Shown here one piece after another: positions 28,501-36,459 of a stretch of 64,000 nucleotides of DNA. The notes beneath the pieces were generated by a model. It worked only from the letters and a program-made list of their open reading frames with translations. It was not told the DNA's origin and did no database searches. How positions within the stretch are numbered: the stretch's first letter is position 1; each line of letters begins with the position of its first letter. The position numbers were made by a program, and so were the translations under genes. Location of the stretch: positions 1 through 64,000 of the forward strand of contig JACKBY010000008.1 in the NCBI GenBank assembly GCA_020634335.1, read 5' to 3'. The DNA is from Promineifilum sp. (lineage in GTDB: Bacteria; Chloroflexota; Anaerolineae; Promineifilales; Promineifilaceae).

Positions 28501-29298
28501 AATGCCGCGATCGGACCCACTGGAACCGGCAGAACTGTTCCAGCTAACCCAGTCGTTGCCGTTCAGGTCGTTATAGCTGGACACGCCGCCGCTGCTCTTG
28601 TGGATATACAGATTGCCGGTGGCCGTCTGGAGCTTGTAGGCCGCCACGCTTTCATCCGACACCTCCGAGAGGACGACCTGCGGCGTCACGTTAGGCGCGG
28701 CGAAGCCCTTGCCGGTCACGTCGAAGTAGATGTGATAGGTGCGGGTCGCGCCGGCGCCGGTGTTGCCCACCATGATGACCACGACCTTACCCGCGGCTTT
28801 GGTGGCGGCGTTGTAATCCGTAGCCTTGTCAAACTGGAAGGGAACGTCGGCATCGATCACGTTGTCGTCGCCGTCCACTTCTACTACGCGAATCGAGTTG
28901 GGATCGAGCGTGCCGGACGTGCCCAGCGACGTCCAGAGCTGGGTAAAGTTGACGTCAAACTCGGCCGGCTTGTTCTTGCGCGCGTAGCCGGCGGCAGCGG
29001 CCGTCACCTCGACGCGATAGTCCCAGCCGGCGTCCCACCACTTGGCATCAGCAGACGACACCCAGTGGTCAAATACGTAGCCAGGGTTGGCGGTGGCCGT
29101 CAGTGTTACGGTCTGATTTTGGCTGTAGGGCGGCCCCGGGTTGGCGGTGGCCGTGCCACTGCCGGGCGGGCTGACGTTGAGGGTCAGGCTAAACGCATTG
29201 GCTTCGGCCGCCAGCGGATGCACGGCCGACAACATAGCCGTTAGCAAGGCCAATACACAGAGGATGAGAATGGATCGCAATTTCAGATTCCCGTTCAC
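25570..29298 (-). CDS. Large exported InlB-repeat/DUF1349-like protein (paralogue 1)
   Basis: 1242 aa from a GTG at 29298, chosen because AAGGAG (29308-29313) lies 9 nt upstream and the signal peptide (LKLRSILILCVLALLTAM) then begins near residue 5. Eight divergent InlB B-repeats of about 70 aa are seen. The first is split: after GYVFDHW about 395 residues of another domain (begins DAGWDYRVEV) are inserted, and the repeat resumes at NPVQFTITGEHAITAIF. Six whole repeats follow, then a DUF1349-like domain (DQFDTCALD..., about 190 aa), a last repeat with Cys (LACGQTVTL) and the tail LLLPLVISQN. Secreted and probably surface-bound; a binding or structural role is inferred. Confidence 0.85.
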   Translation of the reverse strand: MNGNLKLRSILILCVLALLTAMLSAVHPLAAEANAFSLTLNVSPPGSGTATANPGPPYSQNQTVTLTATANPGYVFDHWVSSADAKWWDAGWDYRVEVTAAAAGYARKNKPAEFDVNFTQLWTSLGTSGTLDPNSIRVVEVDGDDNVIDADVPFQFDKATDYNAATKAAGKVVVIMVGNTGAGATRTYHIYFDVTGKGFAAPNVTPQVVLSEVSDESVAAYKLQTATGNLYIHKSSGGVSSYNDLNGNDWVSWNSSAGSSGSDRGIPNAAGGSNEAIFHPGKGKMTPTVLSQGPIKVTLHFLGKKLPGDTQRWEGTFEIYPNYTTFTMVKARISGALSYPFWFLYEGTPGGQLNTATDYIVFSDGTQVTGGQTRNGDLPNEEWAYVVDPAVGAAGRAIYFVNHKDDTANDTYFPGASNQMTVLGFGRSGSSLLMPNNSAPRRLTFGLTDEVAPDDAKPVLYNAYRDLNVNVGSAEARAGSSLGTQNPVQFTITGEHAITAIFKQSQTNYTVTTSASPPEGGSVTLNPPGGTYAAGTQVIVTPLPNPGYTFSGWSGDESGNANPLTITVTKNMNITALFAVPSFTVTTSANPPEGGSVTLNPPGGSYPAGTTVTVSATANNGYTFTEWTGDLGGNAPSQDVLVDEDLTIVANFAQPQFTFNATSAGNGTVDWTPKKNFYAAGEAIMVEAMADPGFAFSDWTGTISSTVNPLSFTISQDTTLVANFVAAQTYTIDVTVPGGGGTVTRDKPGPNYPLDTVVTLTAVPDAGKRFVSWSGDATGTNPVIQVTVNRNFVITATFADDGFPLNITLLPPEGGNVTKQPDQAFYLPGTMVTLTAFPNPGWSFVGWSGDASGTNSTTTVIIGDDGANVTAAFTAPGPFTLTTGTTGNGSGTVKVSPLKTEYLYGEVVKLTAEPAGGSIFAGWTGDLTSNSNPVNVTMLSDKNIVATFIVPAGPYTDQFDTCALDAKWGQPNNPLGDGTFKVNGTHLLITVPEGPTHNVWSDGNNAPRVMQAADNVDFEYVVKFDSAVTQTAQMQGIIVEQDAQNFARFDFEYNEGLKIYAATFADGAARKRISLDINPPGASYLRVSRVGVRWFVAYSTNGTDWTEAGTFNNYVLNVKKAGVFAGNVASKGNPAPAHTAVVDYFYNTAQGSLPADRPLLDITVVGTGSVSTNPPLSQLACGQTVTLTAVPGFNATFDGWSGDATGTQAAVSLLLSGPKKVTATFVGSKTQYLLLPLVISQN

Positions 29299-29307
29299 GT
29301 ATTTGAA

Positions 29308-29313
29308 CTCCTT
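29308..29313 (-). promoter_or_regulatory. Ribosome binding site deciding a GTG start
   Basis: AAGGAG on the minus strand, 9 nt before GTG 29298. It supports the GTG over the in-frame ATG at 29373, whose added 25 residues would bury the signal peptide. Confidence 0.7.
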
Positions 29314-29749
29314 GCGTCGGTTTGGCGGCCATGTGCCACGCTGGACGCCAGGCAGCACACGGCCGCCGTTCATTTTTTGATTTTGTTTATCGCCGAAGCT
29401 TGCTCCTGACTCCGGGCCATATTGAGGACGGCATATTCAGGCCATCGTAACGTATACATCATAGGCGGGCTTTCTTACGAGGTTTCTTAACACCTTTTCA
29501 CCCGGGCAATGACCTGTAAAAAGTTCGCTTGTCCGGGTCAAACGACCCAAAGGGATTCGGTACTATAGACCTATAGACGGAGATGAATTCTTTAATAGAA
29601 TTGGAGTGTTCATATTTCATTGGGGACGTCCATTTTCTGCACGGGCCACTCCGACACATCATCGCTCTCCGGGGCCTCCAATATTTGATTCCTTTGCGCA
29701 TCTGAGAAGGAAGGGCGCATACCACAACCGAATAGTCACGAATTCACAG

Positions 29750-29758
29750 AGGAGGTGA
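29750..29758 (+). promoter_or_regulatory. Strong ribosome binding site before a TTG start
   Basis: AGGAGGTGA, with GGAGG (29751-29755) 6 nt before TTG 29762. The following residues (MKSTPLRWYGLL) form a signal peptide, so the TTG is the real start. Confidence 0.8.
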
Positions 29759-29761
29759 ATT

Positions 29762-32700
29762 TTGAAATCCACTCCCCTACGATGGTATGGCCTGTTAGGG
29801 CTGCTCGCCCTTTCCATTTCATTCGTTTGGCTTACTTATGGTTTGACTGTCAGCGGGGCCGGCGCACAGGCGGCCGGCAGCCCTCAAAACCAGCCGCTCG
29901 CCTGGCTGCATCTTTCCACGGCTGACGGCGACCTGCCGGTGCCGTCCACCAATTCGCAACAAGTGCTGACGCTTGTGGCCGACATCGATAACGACGGCAC
30001 GAACGACTTTGTGATCGGTTCCCGGCGCGGCGCCGGCTCATCGCTCGTCTGGTATCGTCGCGACACGACCGGCTGGACCCATTACGTTATCGAGAACGAA
30101 TCACTGCAATTGGAGGCCGGCGGGGCCTTTTTCGACATCGACGGCGACGGTGACCTGGACATTGTGGCCGGGTCGAATGCACAAACCAACAAGATATGGT
30201 GGTGGGAAAATCCCTACCCCGCTCTGTCTCCCACCGGTGAGTGGGAGCGCCGCTACATCAAGAACGGCGGCGCAAAGAAGCATCACGACATGATGTTCGG
30301 CAACTTCGACGATGATGCCGCCATCGAGTTCGTCTATTGGAACCAAAATGCCAAGCAACTGCTGATGGTTGATATTCCATCCGACCCGCTCACGAGTGAG
30401 GTGTGGCCGGATACGGCGATCATATTTGATGCGCCGGACAACAAGCGCGAGGGCCTAACCCAGGCCGACGTTGACGGCGACGGCAAGATCGACATCATCG
30501 GCGGCGGCTACTGGTTCAAACACACCGGCGGCGCAAACTTCACAGCCAATCTCATTGAGAGCAACTTGTTCATGCGTGTCGCTGCCGGCCAGCTCATCCT
30601 TGGCGGCCGGCCGGAGATCGTCCAGGTCCCCGGTGACGCCTCCGGGGTGGGGCGCTGGTTTGAATGGGACGGTGGAGGCTGGGTCAGCCACGATTTGCCG
30701 ATTGGTCAGATCGAGGACGGGCATTCGCTGGACATCGCTGACGTGGACGGCGACGGCAACCTGGACATCTTCGTGGGCGAAATGCGTTATGCCGACAGCC
30801 GCAATCCCGATGCCCGCACGTTGCTGCTGCTGGGCGACGGGCAAGGCAACTTCGCGGTCGAGACGGTCGCCACCGGCATCGGCCACCATGAATCGCGTCT
30901 GGCCGACCTGGACGGCGACGGCGATATCGATATTCTGGGCAAGCCTTTCACCTGGGACACACCCCGCGTCGATGTCTGGCTCAACGGGGCCGAAGAACCG
31001 GCGTGCGAATCGCCTTTGAGCAACTGGGAGACTCACATCATCGATAGCGCGCGGCCGAACATCGCGGTGTTCGTCCGCGCGGCCGATTTGGACGGCGATG
31101 GCCTCCAGGACCTCATCTCCGGCGCATGGTGGTATCGCAATCCCGGCTCGCCCGGCGGCGCGTGGCAGCGCAACGTTATCGGCAACGGGCTGGACCAGGC
31201 CGCTCTGGCGGTTGATTTCGACGCCGACGGCGATATAGACATCCTGGGTACCACGTGGGACGGGGCCAACCCCAACCAGAAACACAAGGGCAATACCTTC
31301 GTCTGGGCGCGCAACGATGGGGGCGGGCAATTCACCATCCTCAATAACGTTGACGCCGGCACGGGCGACTTTTTGCAAGGGGCGGTCTACGGCACTTTTA
31401 CTACGGGCAGTCCCCAGGTGATGCTGTCGTGGCACAATCTCGACAACCGGATCGAAGGGTTGACGGTTCCGGCCGATCCCAGCACCCAACAGTGGACACA
31501 ACAGCCGGAGACGTCGGTGTCCCAGAGCGAAGACCTGAGTCGTGGCGACATCGACCGCGACGGCGACCAGGACCTGCTGCTCGGCACGATGTGGCTGGAA
31601 AACGACGGCGGCTGGATCGTGCATACGCTGTACGACACAGCCGGGAGACCCGACCGCAACCGCCTGGCCGATATCAATGACGACGGCCGTCTCGATGCCG
31701 TCGTCGGCTATGAAGCTATCAGTGTGCCGGGCAAGCTGGCCTGGTACGAGGCACCGGCCGACCCCAGGCAACCCTGGACCGAACACGTGATCGATACGAT
31801 CATCGGACCGATGAGTCTGGACGTGGGGGACATGGACGGCGACGGCGACATCGACATCGTGGCCGGAGAGCACCACAAGAACCAGCCGTCGCAGGGGCGT
31901 ATCTTCGCCTACGAGCAGACGGAGACGGGCTTTCAGCGCTACCAGATCGACGCAGGCGACGAGCATCACGACGGCGCGCAATTGGTCGACATCGACAATG
32001 ACGGCGATCTGGATGTCATTTCCATCGGCTGGACGCATAACCGCGTGATGGTCTATGAACAGGTCGGCTGCCGGACTGATCCTCAGCCGACCCACACGGC
32101 AACCGCGACCGGCGAAAATACGGCCACGGCAACCGCGACAGACGAGATCACGCCAACGCCCACGGCAACGACCCAGGACACGCCCACGGCGACCCCGACC
32201 GGCGAAAACACGGCCACGGCAACCGCAACAGAGGAGGTCACTCCAACGCCCACGGCAACCACCCAAGACACCACAACTCCCAGCCCCACACCCACGGCAA
32301 CAGCAACAGCGACGCCTCCACCGGGCGGGTCTTCACAATTCTACTACCTTAGCTCTTCCAGCGGGGGCAACGTCGGCGGGGTAGCCTTCGCGGATGAAGA
32401 CATTGTGCGGTTCGATTCGGCAGCGGACGAGTGGACGCTCTACTTCGACGGATCGGACGTGGGTCTGGGTTCCAACGATGTGGACGGCTTCCACTTGCGA
32501 GATGACGGCACGATTTTGCTGAGCCTCGGCAAGCCGCAACAAGTAGCCGGGCTGGGCGCAGTTGATGATTCCGACGTGCTGTTGTTCACCCCGTCTTCGA
32601 CCGGGACAAACACAGCGGGCCAGTTCAGCCTTCACTTCGACGGCTCCGACGTTGGGTTGACCAGCAACGGCGAAGACATCAACGCGCTGACGGAAACGGA

Positions 32701-33133
32701 CGACGGCCGCCTGATCGTGGGCACCTTGGGCAAGGCGACTGTGCCGGGGCTAACCGCCGCCAAGTGGGACTTGCTCATCTTCGACCCCGACGCCAACGGC
32801 TATGGGGCCAACACTTCCGGCGAGTGGTCGCTCTTCGTGAAGGGATCGGCCATCGGTCTGAGCACGAAGACGGAGGCGCTCATGGGGGCGTCGTGGTTGT
32901 CGGGCAATCGCCTGTATCTTTCGACTAAGGGCGCGTTCAACCTGGGCGGAATTAGCGGCGGCGCGGCCGACGTGTTCGTGTGCGTCGTGACCGGTATGGG
33001 CGATACGACTGCCTGTTCCCCTGCCCCGACCGTCAGTTGGCGCGGCGGAAACCACGGCTTCGGCAATGAGATGATCGACGCGTTTATGGTGCGCGAAGGG
33101 TCTGGATCGGTCGCCGCACCGACAACGCCTTAA
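29762..33133 (+). CDS. Secreted FG-GAP/VCBS-repeat protein with Thr/Pro-rich linker
   Basis: 1123 aa from a TTG start. Signal peptide LLGLLALSISFVWLTYGL. Residues about 50-770 hold many FG-GAP-like repeats, each with a calcium-binding type D-D/G-D-G-D-x-D (for example DIDGDGDLDIVAG, DVDGDGNLDIFVG), likely a beta-propeller pair. A Thr/Ala/Pro linker (about 775-855) holds two imperfect 30-aa units (GENTATATAT...). A C-terminal domain of about 260 aa has repeated FDGSDVGL segments. It lacks the LPLVI-type tail. An extracellular, Ca-stabilised protein between two repeat-protein genes; ligand unknown. A long reverse frame over it is a shadow. Confidence 0.87.
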   Translation: MKSTPLRWYGLLGLLALSISFVWLTYGLTVSGAGAQAAGSPQNQPLAWLHLSTADGDLPVPSTNSQQVLTLVADIDNDGTNDFVIGSRRGAGSSLVWYRRDTTGWTHYVIENESLQLEAGGAFFDIDGDGDLDIVAGSNAQTNKIWWWENPYPALSPTGEWERRYIKNGGAKKHHDMMFGNFDDDAAIEFVYWNQNAKQLLMVDIPSDPLTSEVWPDTAIIFDAPDNKREGLTQADVDGDGKIDIIGGGYWFKHTGGANFTANLIESNLFMRVAAGQLILGGRPEIVQVPGDASGVGRWFEWDGGGWVSHDLPIGQIEDGHSLDIADVDGDGNLDIFVGEMRYADSRNPDARTLLLLGDGQGNFAVETVATGIGHHESRLADLDGDGDIDILGKPFTWDTPRVDVWLNGAEEPACESPLSNWETHIIDSARPNIAVFVRAADLDGDGLQDLISGAWWYRNPGSPGGAWQRNVIGNGLDQAALAVDFDADGDIDILGTTWDGANPNQKHKGNTFVWARNDGGGQFTILNNVDAGTGDFLQGAVYGTFTTGSPQVMLSWHNLDNRIEGLTVPADPSTQQWTQQPETSVSQSEDLSRGDIDRDGDQDLLLGTMWLENDGGWIVHTLYDTAGRPDRNRLADINDDGRLDAVVGYEAISVPGKLAWYEAPADPRQPWTEHVIDTIIGPMSLDVGDMDGDGDIDIVAGEHHKNQPSQGRIFAYEQTETGFQRYQIDAGDEHHDGAQLVDIDNDGDLDVISIGWTHNRVMVYEQVGCRTDPQPTHTATATGENTATATATDEITPTPTATTQDTPTATPTGENTATATATEEVTPTPTATTQDTTTPSPTPTATATATPPPGGSSQFYYLSSSSGGNVGGVAFADEDIVRFDSAADEWTLYFDGSDVGLGSNDVDGFHLRDDGTILLSLGKPQQVAGLGAVDDSDVLLFTPSSTGTNTAGQFSLHFDGSDVGLTSNGEDINALTETDDGRLIVGTLGKATVPGLTAAKWDLLIFDPDANGYGANTSGEWSLFVKGSAIGLSTKTEALMGASWLSGNRLYLSTKGAFNLGGISGGAADVFVCVVTGMGDTTACSPAPTVSWRGGNHGFGNEMIDAFMVREGSGSVAAPTTP
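32111..32290 (+). repeat. 90-bp tandem duplication in linker coding sequence
   Basis: Two imperfect 90-nt copies (32111-32200, 32201-32290), each encoding a 30-aa Thr/Ala/Pro unit starting GENTATATAT. Low-complexity linkers like this join domains in secreted Chloroflexota proteins. Confidence 0.8.
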
Positions 33134-33175
33134 CCGACTTTTGTCGTCGGCTCGTGCGCAGGCGCAATAAATGGC

Positions 33176-33242
33176 ATAAGCGTGACGCATCGGCAGGGTG
33201 GCCGATGTGTCATCGGCAGGGTGGCCGATGTGTCACGCTTAT
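33176..33242. terminator. Nested tandem-hairpin element between convergent genes
   Basis: Outer arms ATAAGCGTGAC (33176-33186) and GTCACGCTTAT (33232-33242) are exact inverses. Inside are two identical 23-nt copies (33188-33210, 33211-33233), each a hairpin CATCGGC-AGGGTG-GCCGATG. The outer right arm includes the TAA of the minus-strand sulfotransferase gene (33239-33241). Likely bidirectional terminator. Confidence 0.75.
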
Positions 33243-34066
33243 TCGATGAAAAACGTTTCCCAGGGCGAAGCCTGAAATCGCTCTTTCAGCTCGGTGTAGT
33301 TGGCTATCTGTGACGAGAGCGAGCGGGTGGGGCGTTTCTCCGTGCCGGGATCGACGTCCTCATACGCAACTCCCAAAAACGACTGAATACGCCGCATCAT
33401 GGCGGCATAATCGCGGGTTAAATCCTCGTAAACCACTTCGAGCAGCGCGTGGCCGGTGAACATCTCGTCATACTCGGCTTCGGCGGCTCGCGTGTGCTCG
33501 AAGAATTCGCGCGCCTCTTCCGCGTCGAGAGTGACCGCCGGGGCGACGCCGCTGTACTTGATGTATTCGCCGGTCAGTCCGGCTTGCTTGCGAGACAGGA
33601 AAGTCTTGAGCAGGTTGCGCCGCTTCAGCCGCAGCACCTTCAGCCCGGCATCGCCCACCAGGTAATCCCACACGGACTGGCCCCAAGCCGTGTCGCGCGG
33701 CGCATGGTGATAGAAAATCTTGAACCCCACTGCCTCGACCGCGGGCGGATATTTGCGAAACACCTTTGTTTCCAGGAACTCGACCGGATTCTGTCGAAAC
33801 AAGGCCTCCCGGTTGCCGAATTCGTGATAGTGGCCGGGGTAACGGTCAATGCTCTTGACGATCTCGCCGTAGCCGATGATGCGGCTGTGATTGTTGAGCG
33901 AGCGCATCAACAGGGTCGAGCCGGTGCGCGGATTGCCCACGCAGATGAAGTGCGCGTAATCGGCCGACGTGGGCAACAAGCCGCTGTCCTGGGCGCGATG
34001 GCGCAATTCATGATAGGTGCGCGCCGTGGCACGGGTCACGCCACGGCGAAGAGAGGATTGAGCCAT
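33239..34066 (-). CDS. PAPS-dependent sulfotransferase
   Basis: 275 aa. The 5'-phosphosulfate loop is VGNPRTGSTLLMRSL (43-57). The 3'-phosphate-binding region is LRLKRRNLLKTFLSRKQAG, with the R...S pattern of the family. Cytosolic, with no signal peptide. It lies 4 nt after the preceding sulfotransferase-like gene and is the last gene of an operon that starts with CDP-sugar enzymes, so a glycan is a likely acceptor; protein or lipid cannot be excluded. Confidence 0.85.
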   Translation of the reverse strand: MAQSSLRRGVTRATARTYHELRHRAQDSGLLPTSADYAHFICVGNPRTGSTLLMRSLNNHSRIIGYGEIVKSIDRYPGHYHEFGNREALFRQNPVEFLETKVFRKYPPAVEAVGFKIFYHHAPRDTAWGQSVWDYLVGDAGLKVLRLKRRNLLKTFLSRKQAGLTGEYIKYSGVAPAVTLDAEEAREFFEHTRAAEAEYDEMFTGHALLEVVYEDLTRDYAAMMRRIQSFLGVAYEDVDPGTEKRPTRSLSSQIANYTELKERFQASPWETFFIE

Positions 34067-34070
34067 CGCC

Positions 34071-35048
34071 CTAACGCTCCTCCTTCAGGCCGGCGGCCGA
34101 CCATTTGCGGCGAAAGGCGGCGCGCTCCTCGGCCGTGTAGAAGTGCTGCGCCACACGCGAGTTATACATACGGTCGATGTAGGCCTCGGATAGGGGCAGT
34201 TCCCGACGAAAGGCCTGATAAATCGCCGCATACTCCTTGTCCTCGGCCTTGTTGGTCTCCAGCAGGCGGAAATCATCCAGGCCCAGGAATTCGCGCATGG
34301 CCGCCGGGGCACACTGGTTCAGCTTCTCCAGCTTGATCACCAACAGGTCGGCGAACTCACTATGATAGATGGCATAGCCCCGTTGTGTATCGAACGGCTC
34401 GGCGAATACGTCGATGCCGTAGAGTGCGCGTACTTCCATGTCGAACCACATATCCGGCACGTGGTGGGGATAGGTGTCTACAAAGTAGCGTTCCACGGCC
34501 GCCAGGCACTCGGACGAAGGCGGATCGCATTGCGTTTTCAACTCGGCCGGCCACCAGCGATAATTGTGAAACAGGCCGGACACGTTGGTCGCCAGTGGGT
34601 CGCGCACCATGGTAATGACCTTGACTCGGCCGCCCTCATCTTGACGCCGCTTCAATTCCTTGTTGAGGCGGCGGGCGCGTGTAAAGCCGTTGCGCCCTTT
34701 GCGCGTCAGGTTAGCCCACTCCCCGGCCCGCTCCAGCGCCAATGCTTCGGCAAAGGCAACGCCTTCGTCGCTGAGAAAGTGCGGCTGGAACAGACTCATC
34801 GTCCGCTTGATGCCTTGTGCCTTCAGCGAGGCGGCCACCGTCGTTGAGCCGACTTTGCCCATCGTGTGGACGATGAGCAGTGTCTTGTTGCGGTCCATGC
34901 GTCGGGCGTCGCGTCGGGCGCGATAGCGTTCTTCGCTGATAACGGTGACAACGAGCCTTTTGCCGAAGGCGCGCAGTTTGCGGGCCTTCTTGCGACGGCC
35001 ACGCTTCTTCTCGCCTGGGGCAACGGTCAAGGATGGGGGTGTTGTCAT
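34071..35048 (-). CDS. Sulfotransferase-fold protein, capsular polysaccharide synthesis (NKWYS-like) family
   Basis: 325 aa from ATG 35048; an upstream in-frame start would overlap the previous gene by 89 nt. A basic N-terminus (KKRGRRKKARKLR) precedes a P-loop-like VHTMGKVGSTTVAASL near 60. MVRDPLATNVSGLFHN matches the PAPS 3'-phosphate site (R...S). The middle, DMWFDMEVRALYGIDVF and AEPFDTQRGYAIYH, fits the 'putative capsular polysaccharide synthesis' group. Most likely a sulfotransferase for a surface glycan. It follows the C-methyltransferase by 13 nt. Confidence 0.75.
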   Translation of the reverse strand: MTTPPSLTVAPGEKKRGRRKKARKLRAFGKRLVVTVISEERYRARRDARRMDRNKTLLIVHTMGKVGSTTVAASLKAQGIKRTMSLFQPHFLSDEGVAFAEALALERAGEWANLTRKGRNGFTRARRLNKELKRRQDEGGRVKVITMVRDPLATNVSGLFHNYRWWPAELKTQCDPPSSECLAAVERYFVDTYPHHVPDMWFDMEVRALYGIDVFAEPFDTQRGYAIYHSEFADLLVIKLEKLNQCAPAAMREFLGLDDFRLLETNKAEDKEYAAIYQAFRRELPLSEAYIDRMYNSRVAQHFYTAEERAAFRRKWSAAGLKEER

Positions 35049-35061
35049 GGCAGGCTCCAGC

Positions 35062-36297
35062 TCAGACGATGCGCGGCTCGGGGATGGGGATGATGAAACG
35101 GCCACCCGCCTCGCGGTAGGCCGATTGCTGGCGCATAATCTCTTCGGCAAAGTTCCAGGCCAGCAACAGCACGTAATCCGGCTGGTCTTCTATGAGCTTC
35201 TCGACCGGGTAGATGGGCAGATGATTGCCGCCCATGTAGCGGCCGTGCTTGTATTTATTCAGATCGACGACGTAATCGACCAGTGAGGAATCGATCTCGC
35301 AGTAGGCCAGCATCGTCGTGGCCTTGGCCGCGGCCCCATAGGCGGCGATGCGGCAACCCTGGGCTTTCAGATCGCGCAGGATCGCCAGCAGGTTGTCCTT
35401 CACGCTCTGCACGCGGCCGGCAAAGTCGAGATAGTAGTCGATGCGGTCGACTTTGCGCTCTCGCTCCGTCGCCAGCAGCTCTTCCACAACCGGGCCGACG
35501 TTCTCGCGCGGCTCCACGAACAGGCGCAGCGATCCGCCGTGGATCTTCGTGCGCTTGACGTCATTGAGATACAGGCCATGCTGCCGGAACAGCTTGTCCA
35601 GCGCCGTAATTGAGAAATAGCACAGATGTTGGTGATAGATCGTGTCAAACTCAGCATGGTCGACCAGATCTACGACATAGGGGCACTCGATGACGGCCAC
35701 GCCGGTCGGCTTGAGGATGGTCTTGATGCCGTCTACAAAGCCATTCAGGTCGGGCACGTGGGCCAGCACGTTGTTGGCCAGGAAGACGTCGGCTGCCTTG
35801 CCCTCCTCCACCAGTTGCTGGGCCAGATCGCGGGTGAAGAAGGTGATCATCGTCGGGATGCCTGCTTCCTGGGCGGCCGTGGCCGGGGCAACCGACGGGT
35901 CGATGCCCAGGACGGGGATCCCGCGCTGGGCGAAATTCTTCAGCATGTAGCCGTCGTTGCTGGCGGCTTCCATGACCAGGCTGTTGGGGCCCAGCGGCCG
36001 CGTCTCCATGAGGTATTCGGCGCTCTCGCGAAAGTGTTTCAGCAGTGATTGCGAGACGGACGAGAAGTAAGGATACTCGGCATAGAAGAGGATCTCCGGG
36101 TTGACCGTCTCGCGAATTTGGGCCAGCGAGCTGTCGGGACAGAAGACGAGCGTTAGCGGAGCCTGGAGAGCCGGCTCGTCGAGCTGGTCGGCGCGCAGCA
36201 AGCGGTCGGCCAGCGGCGTCTCGCCGAAGGCAATGATGGTCTCCAGGTTGGTTGAGCCGGAAATGCGATCCGTGGTTTCGTTTTTGTAGATGGACAT
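35062..36297 (-). CDS. Sugar C-methyltransferase (TylCIII/NovU-like)
   Basis: 411 aa. Residues about 20-75 correspond to the N-terminal family region (AFGETPLADRLL), 95-220 to the SAM-binding domain (LVMEAASNDGYMLKNFAQRG), and the C-terminal domain contains KIHGGSLRLFVEPRENVG and AAYGAAAKATTMLAYC. Enzymes of this family add a methyl group to C3 of an NDP-4-keto-6-deoxy sugar. The Cys zinc site that usually opens the protein is absent: the equivalent stretch is RISGSTNLETIIAFGE. Start 36297 (MSIYKNET) is preferred. It is in line with the epimerase and rfbF genes, so a CDP-branched sugar is plausible. Confidence 0.85.
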   Translation of the reverse strand: MSIYKNETTDRISGSTNLETIIAFGETPLADRLLRADQLDEPALQAPLTLVFCPDSSLAQIRETVNPEILFYAEYPYFSSVSQSLLKHFRESAEYLMETRPLGPNSLVMEAASNDGYMLKNFAQRGIPVLGIDPSVAPATAAQEAGIPTMITFFTRDLAQQLVEEGKAADVFLANNVLAHVPDLNGFVDGIKTILKPTGVAVIECPYVVDLVDHAEFDTIYHQHLCYFSITALDKLFRQHGLYLNDVKRTKIHGGSLRLFVEPRENVGPVVEELLATERERKVDRIDYYLDFAGRVQSVKDNLLAILRDLKAQGCRIAAYGAAAKATTMLAYCEIDSSLVDYVVDLNKYKHGRYMGGNHLPIYPVEKLIEDQPDYVLLLAWNFAEEIMRQQSAYREAGGRFIIPIPEPRIV

Positions 36298-36319
36298 TGT
36301 TTTTTCACATGTGAAGAGC

Positions 36320-36451
36320 AATCCACAGATATCACAGATCTCAAGAACTTCATGCGAAGCTCGCTGAGTGGGCGAAGAGCGGGGGAAGAAATGTTCCCAG
36401 CGTCCCTGCCGTAAGCGCCATCATCTGTGGGATCTATGAAATCTGTGGATT
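36320..36451. repeat. Inverted 9-nt-unit element between sugar genes
   Basis: Left arm 36321-36340 and right arm 36431-36450 are inverse with 18 of 20 matches (outermost AATCCACAGAT / ATCTGTGGATT perfect). The right side is three tandem units, ATCTGTGGG, ATCTATGAA and ATCTGTGGA, at 36423, 36432 and 36441. The enclosed spacer has no recognisable gene. Confidence 0.7.
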
Positions 36452-36459
36452 CTTCTAAA

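Larger units (their letters stand above)
29299..29761. other. Divergent intergenic region with small hairpins
   Basis: 463 nt between two secreted-protein genes. GGGTC-AAAC-GACCC (29535-29548) is a perfect small hairpin overlapping a longer ACCCGG/CCGGGT pairing from about 29499. CTATAGA is repeated around 29563-29577, and ACAACCGAATAG (29724-29735) recurs inverted at 56255-56266 upstream of another repeat-protein gene. No open frame here looks like a gene. Probably promoters for both flanking genes. Confidence 0.5.

Noticed and set aside
29490..29600. Cyclic di-GMP (GEMM) riboswitch
   Set aside because: I compared the stretch with the GEMM-I consensus as I recall it. The paired core and GNRA loop were not found; only short hairpins are present.
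30455..32266. A 603-codon open frame on the minus strand
   Set aside because: Antisense to the FG-GAP repeat gene. Its repeated VAVAV-type segments mirror the DxDxDG codons of the real gene.
33188..33233. CRISPR array
   Set aside because: Only two units, directly adjacent with no spacer, and each unit is a self-contained hairpin between convergent stops.
34071..35150. Longer start for the capsular-type sulfotransferase
   Set aside because: The extra 34 residues overlap the methyltransferase gene by 89 nt and are low-complexity; ATG 35048 falls 13 nt after that gene's stop.
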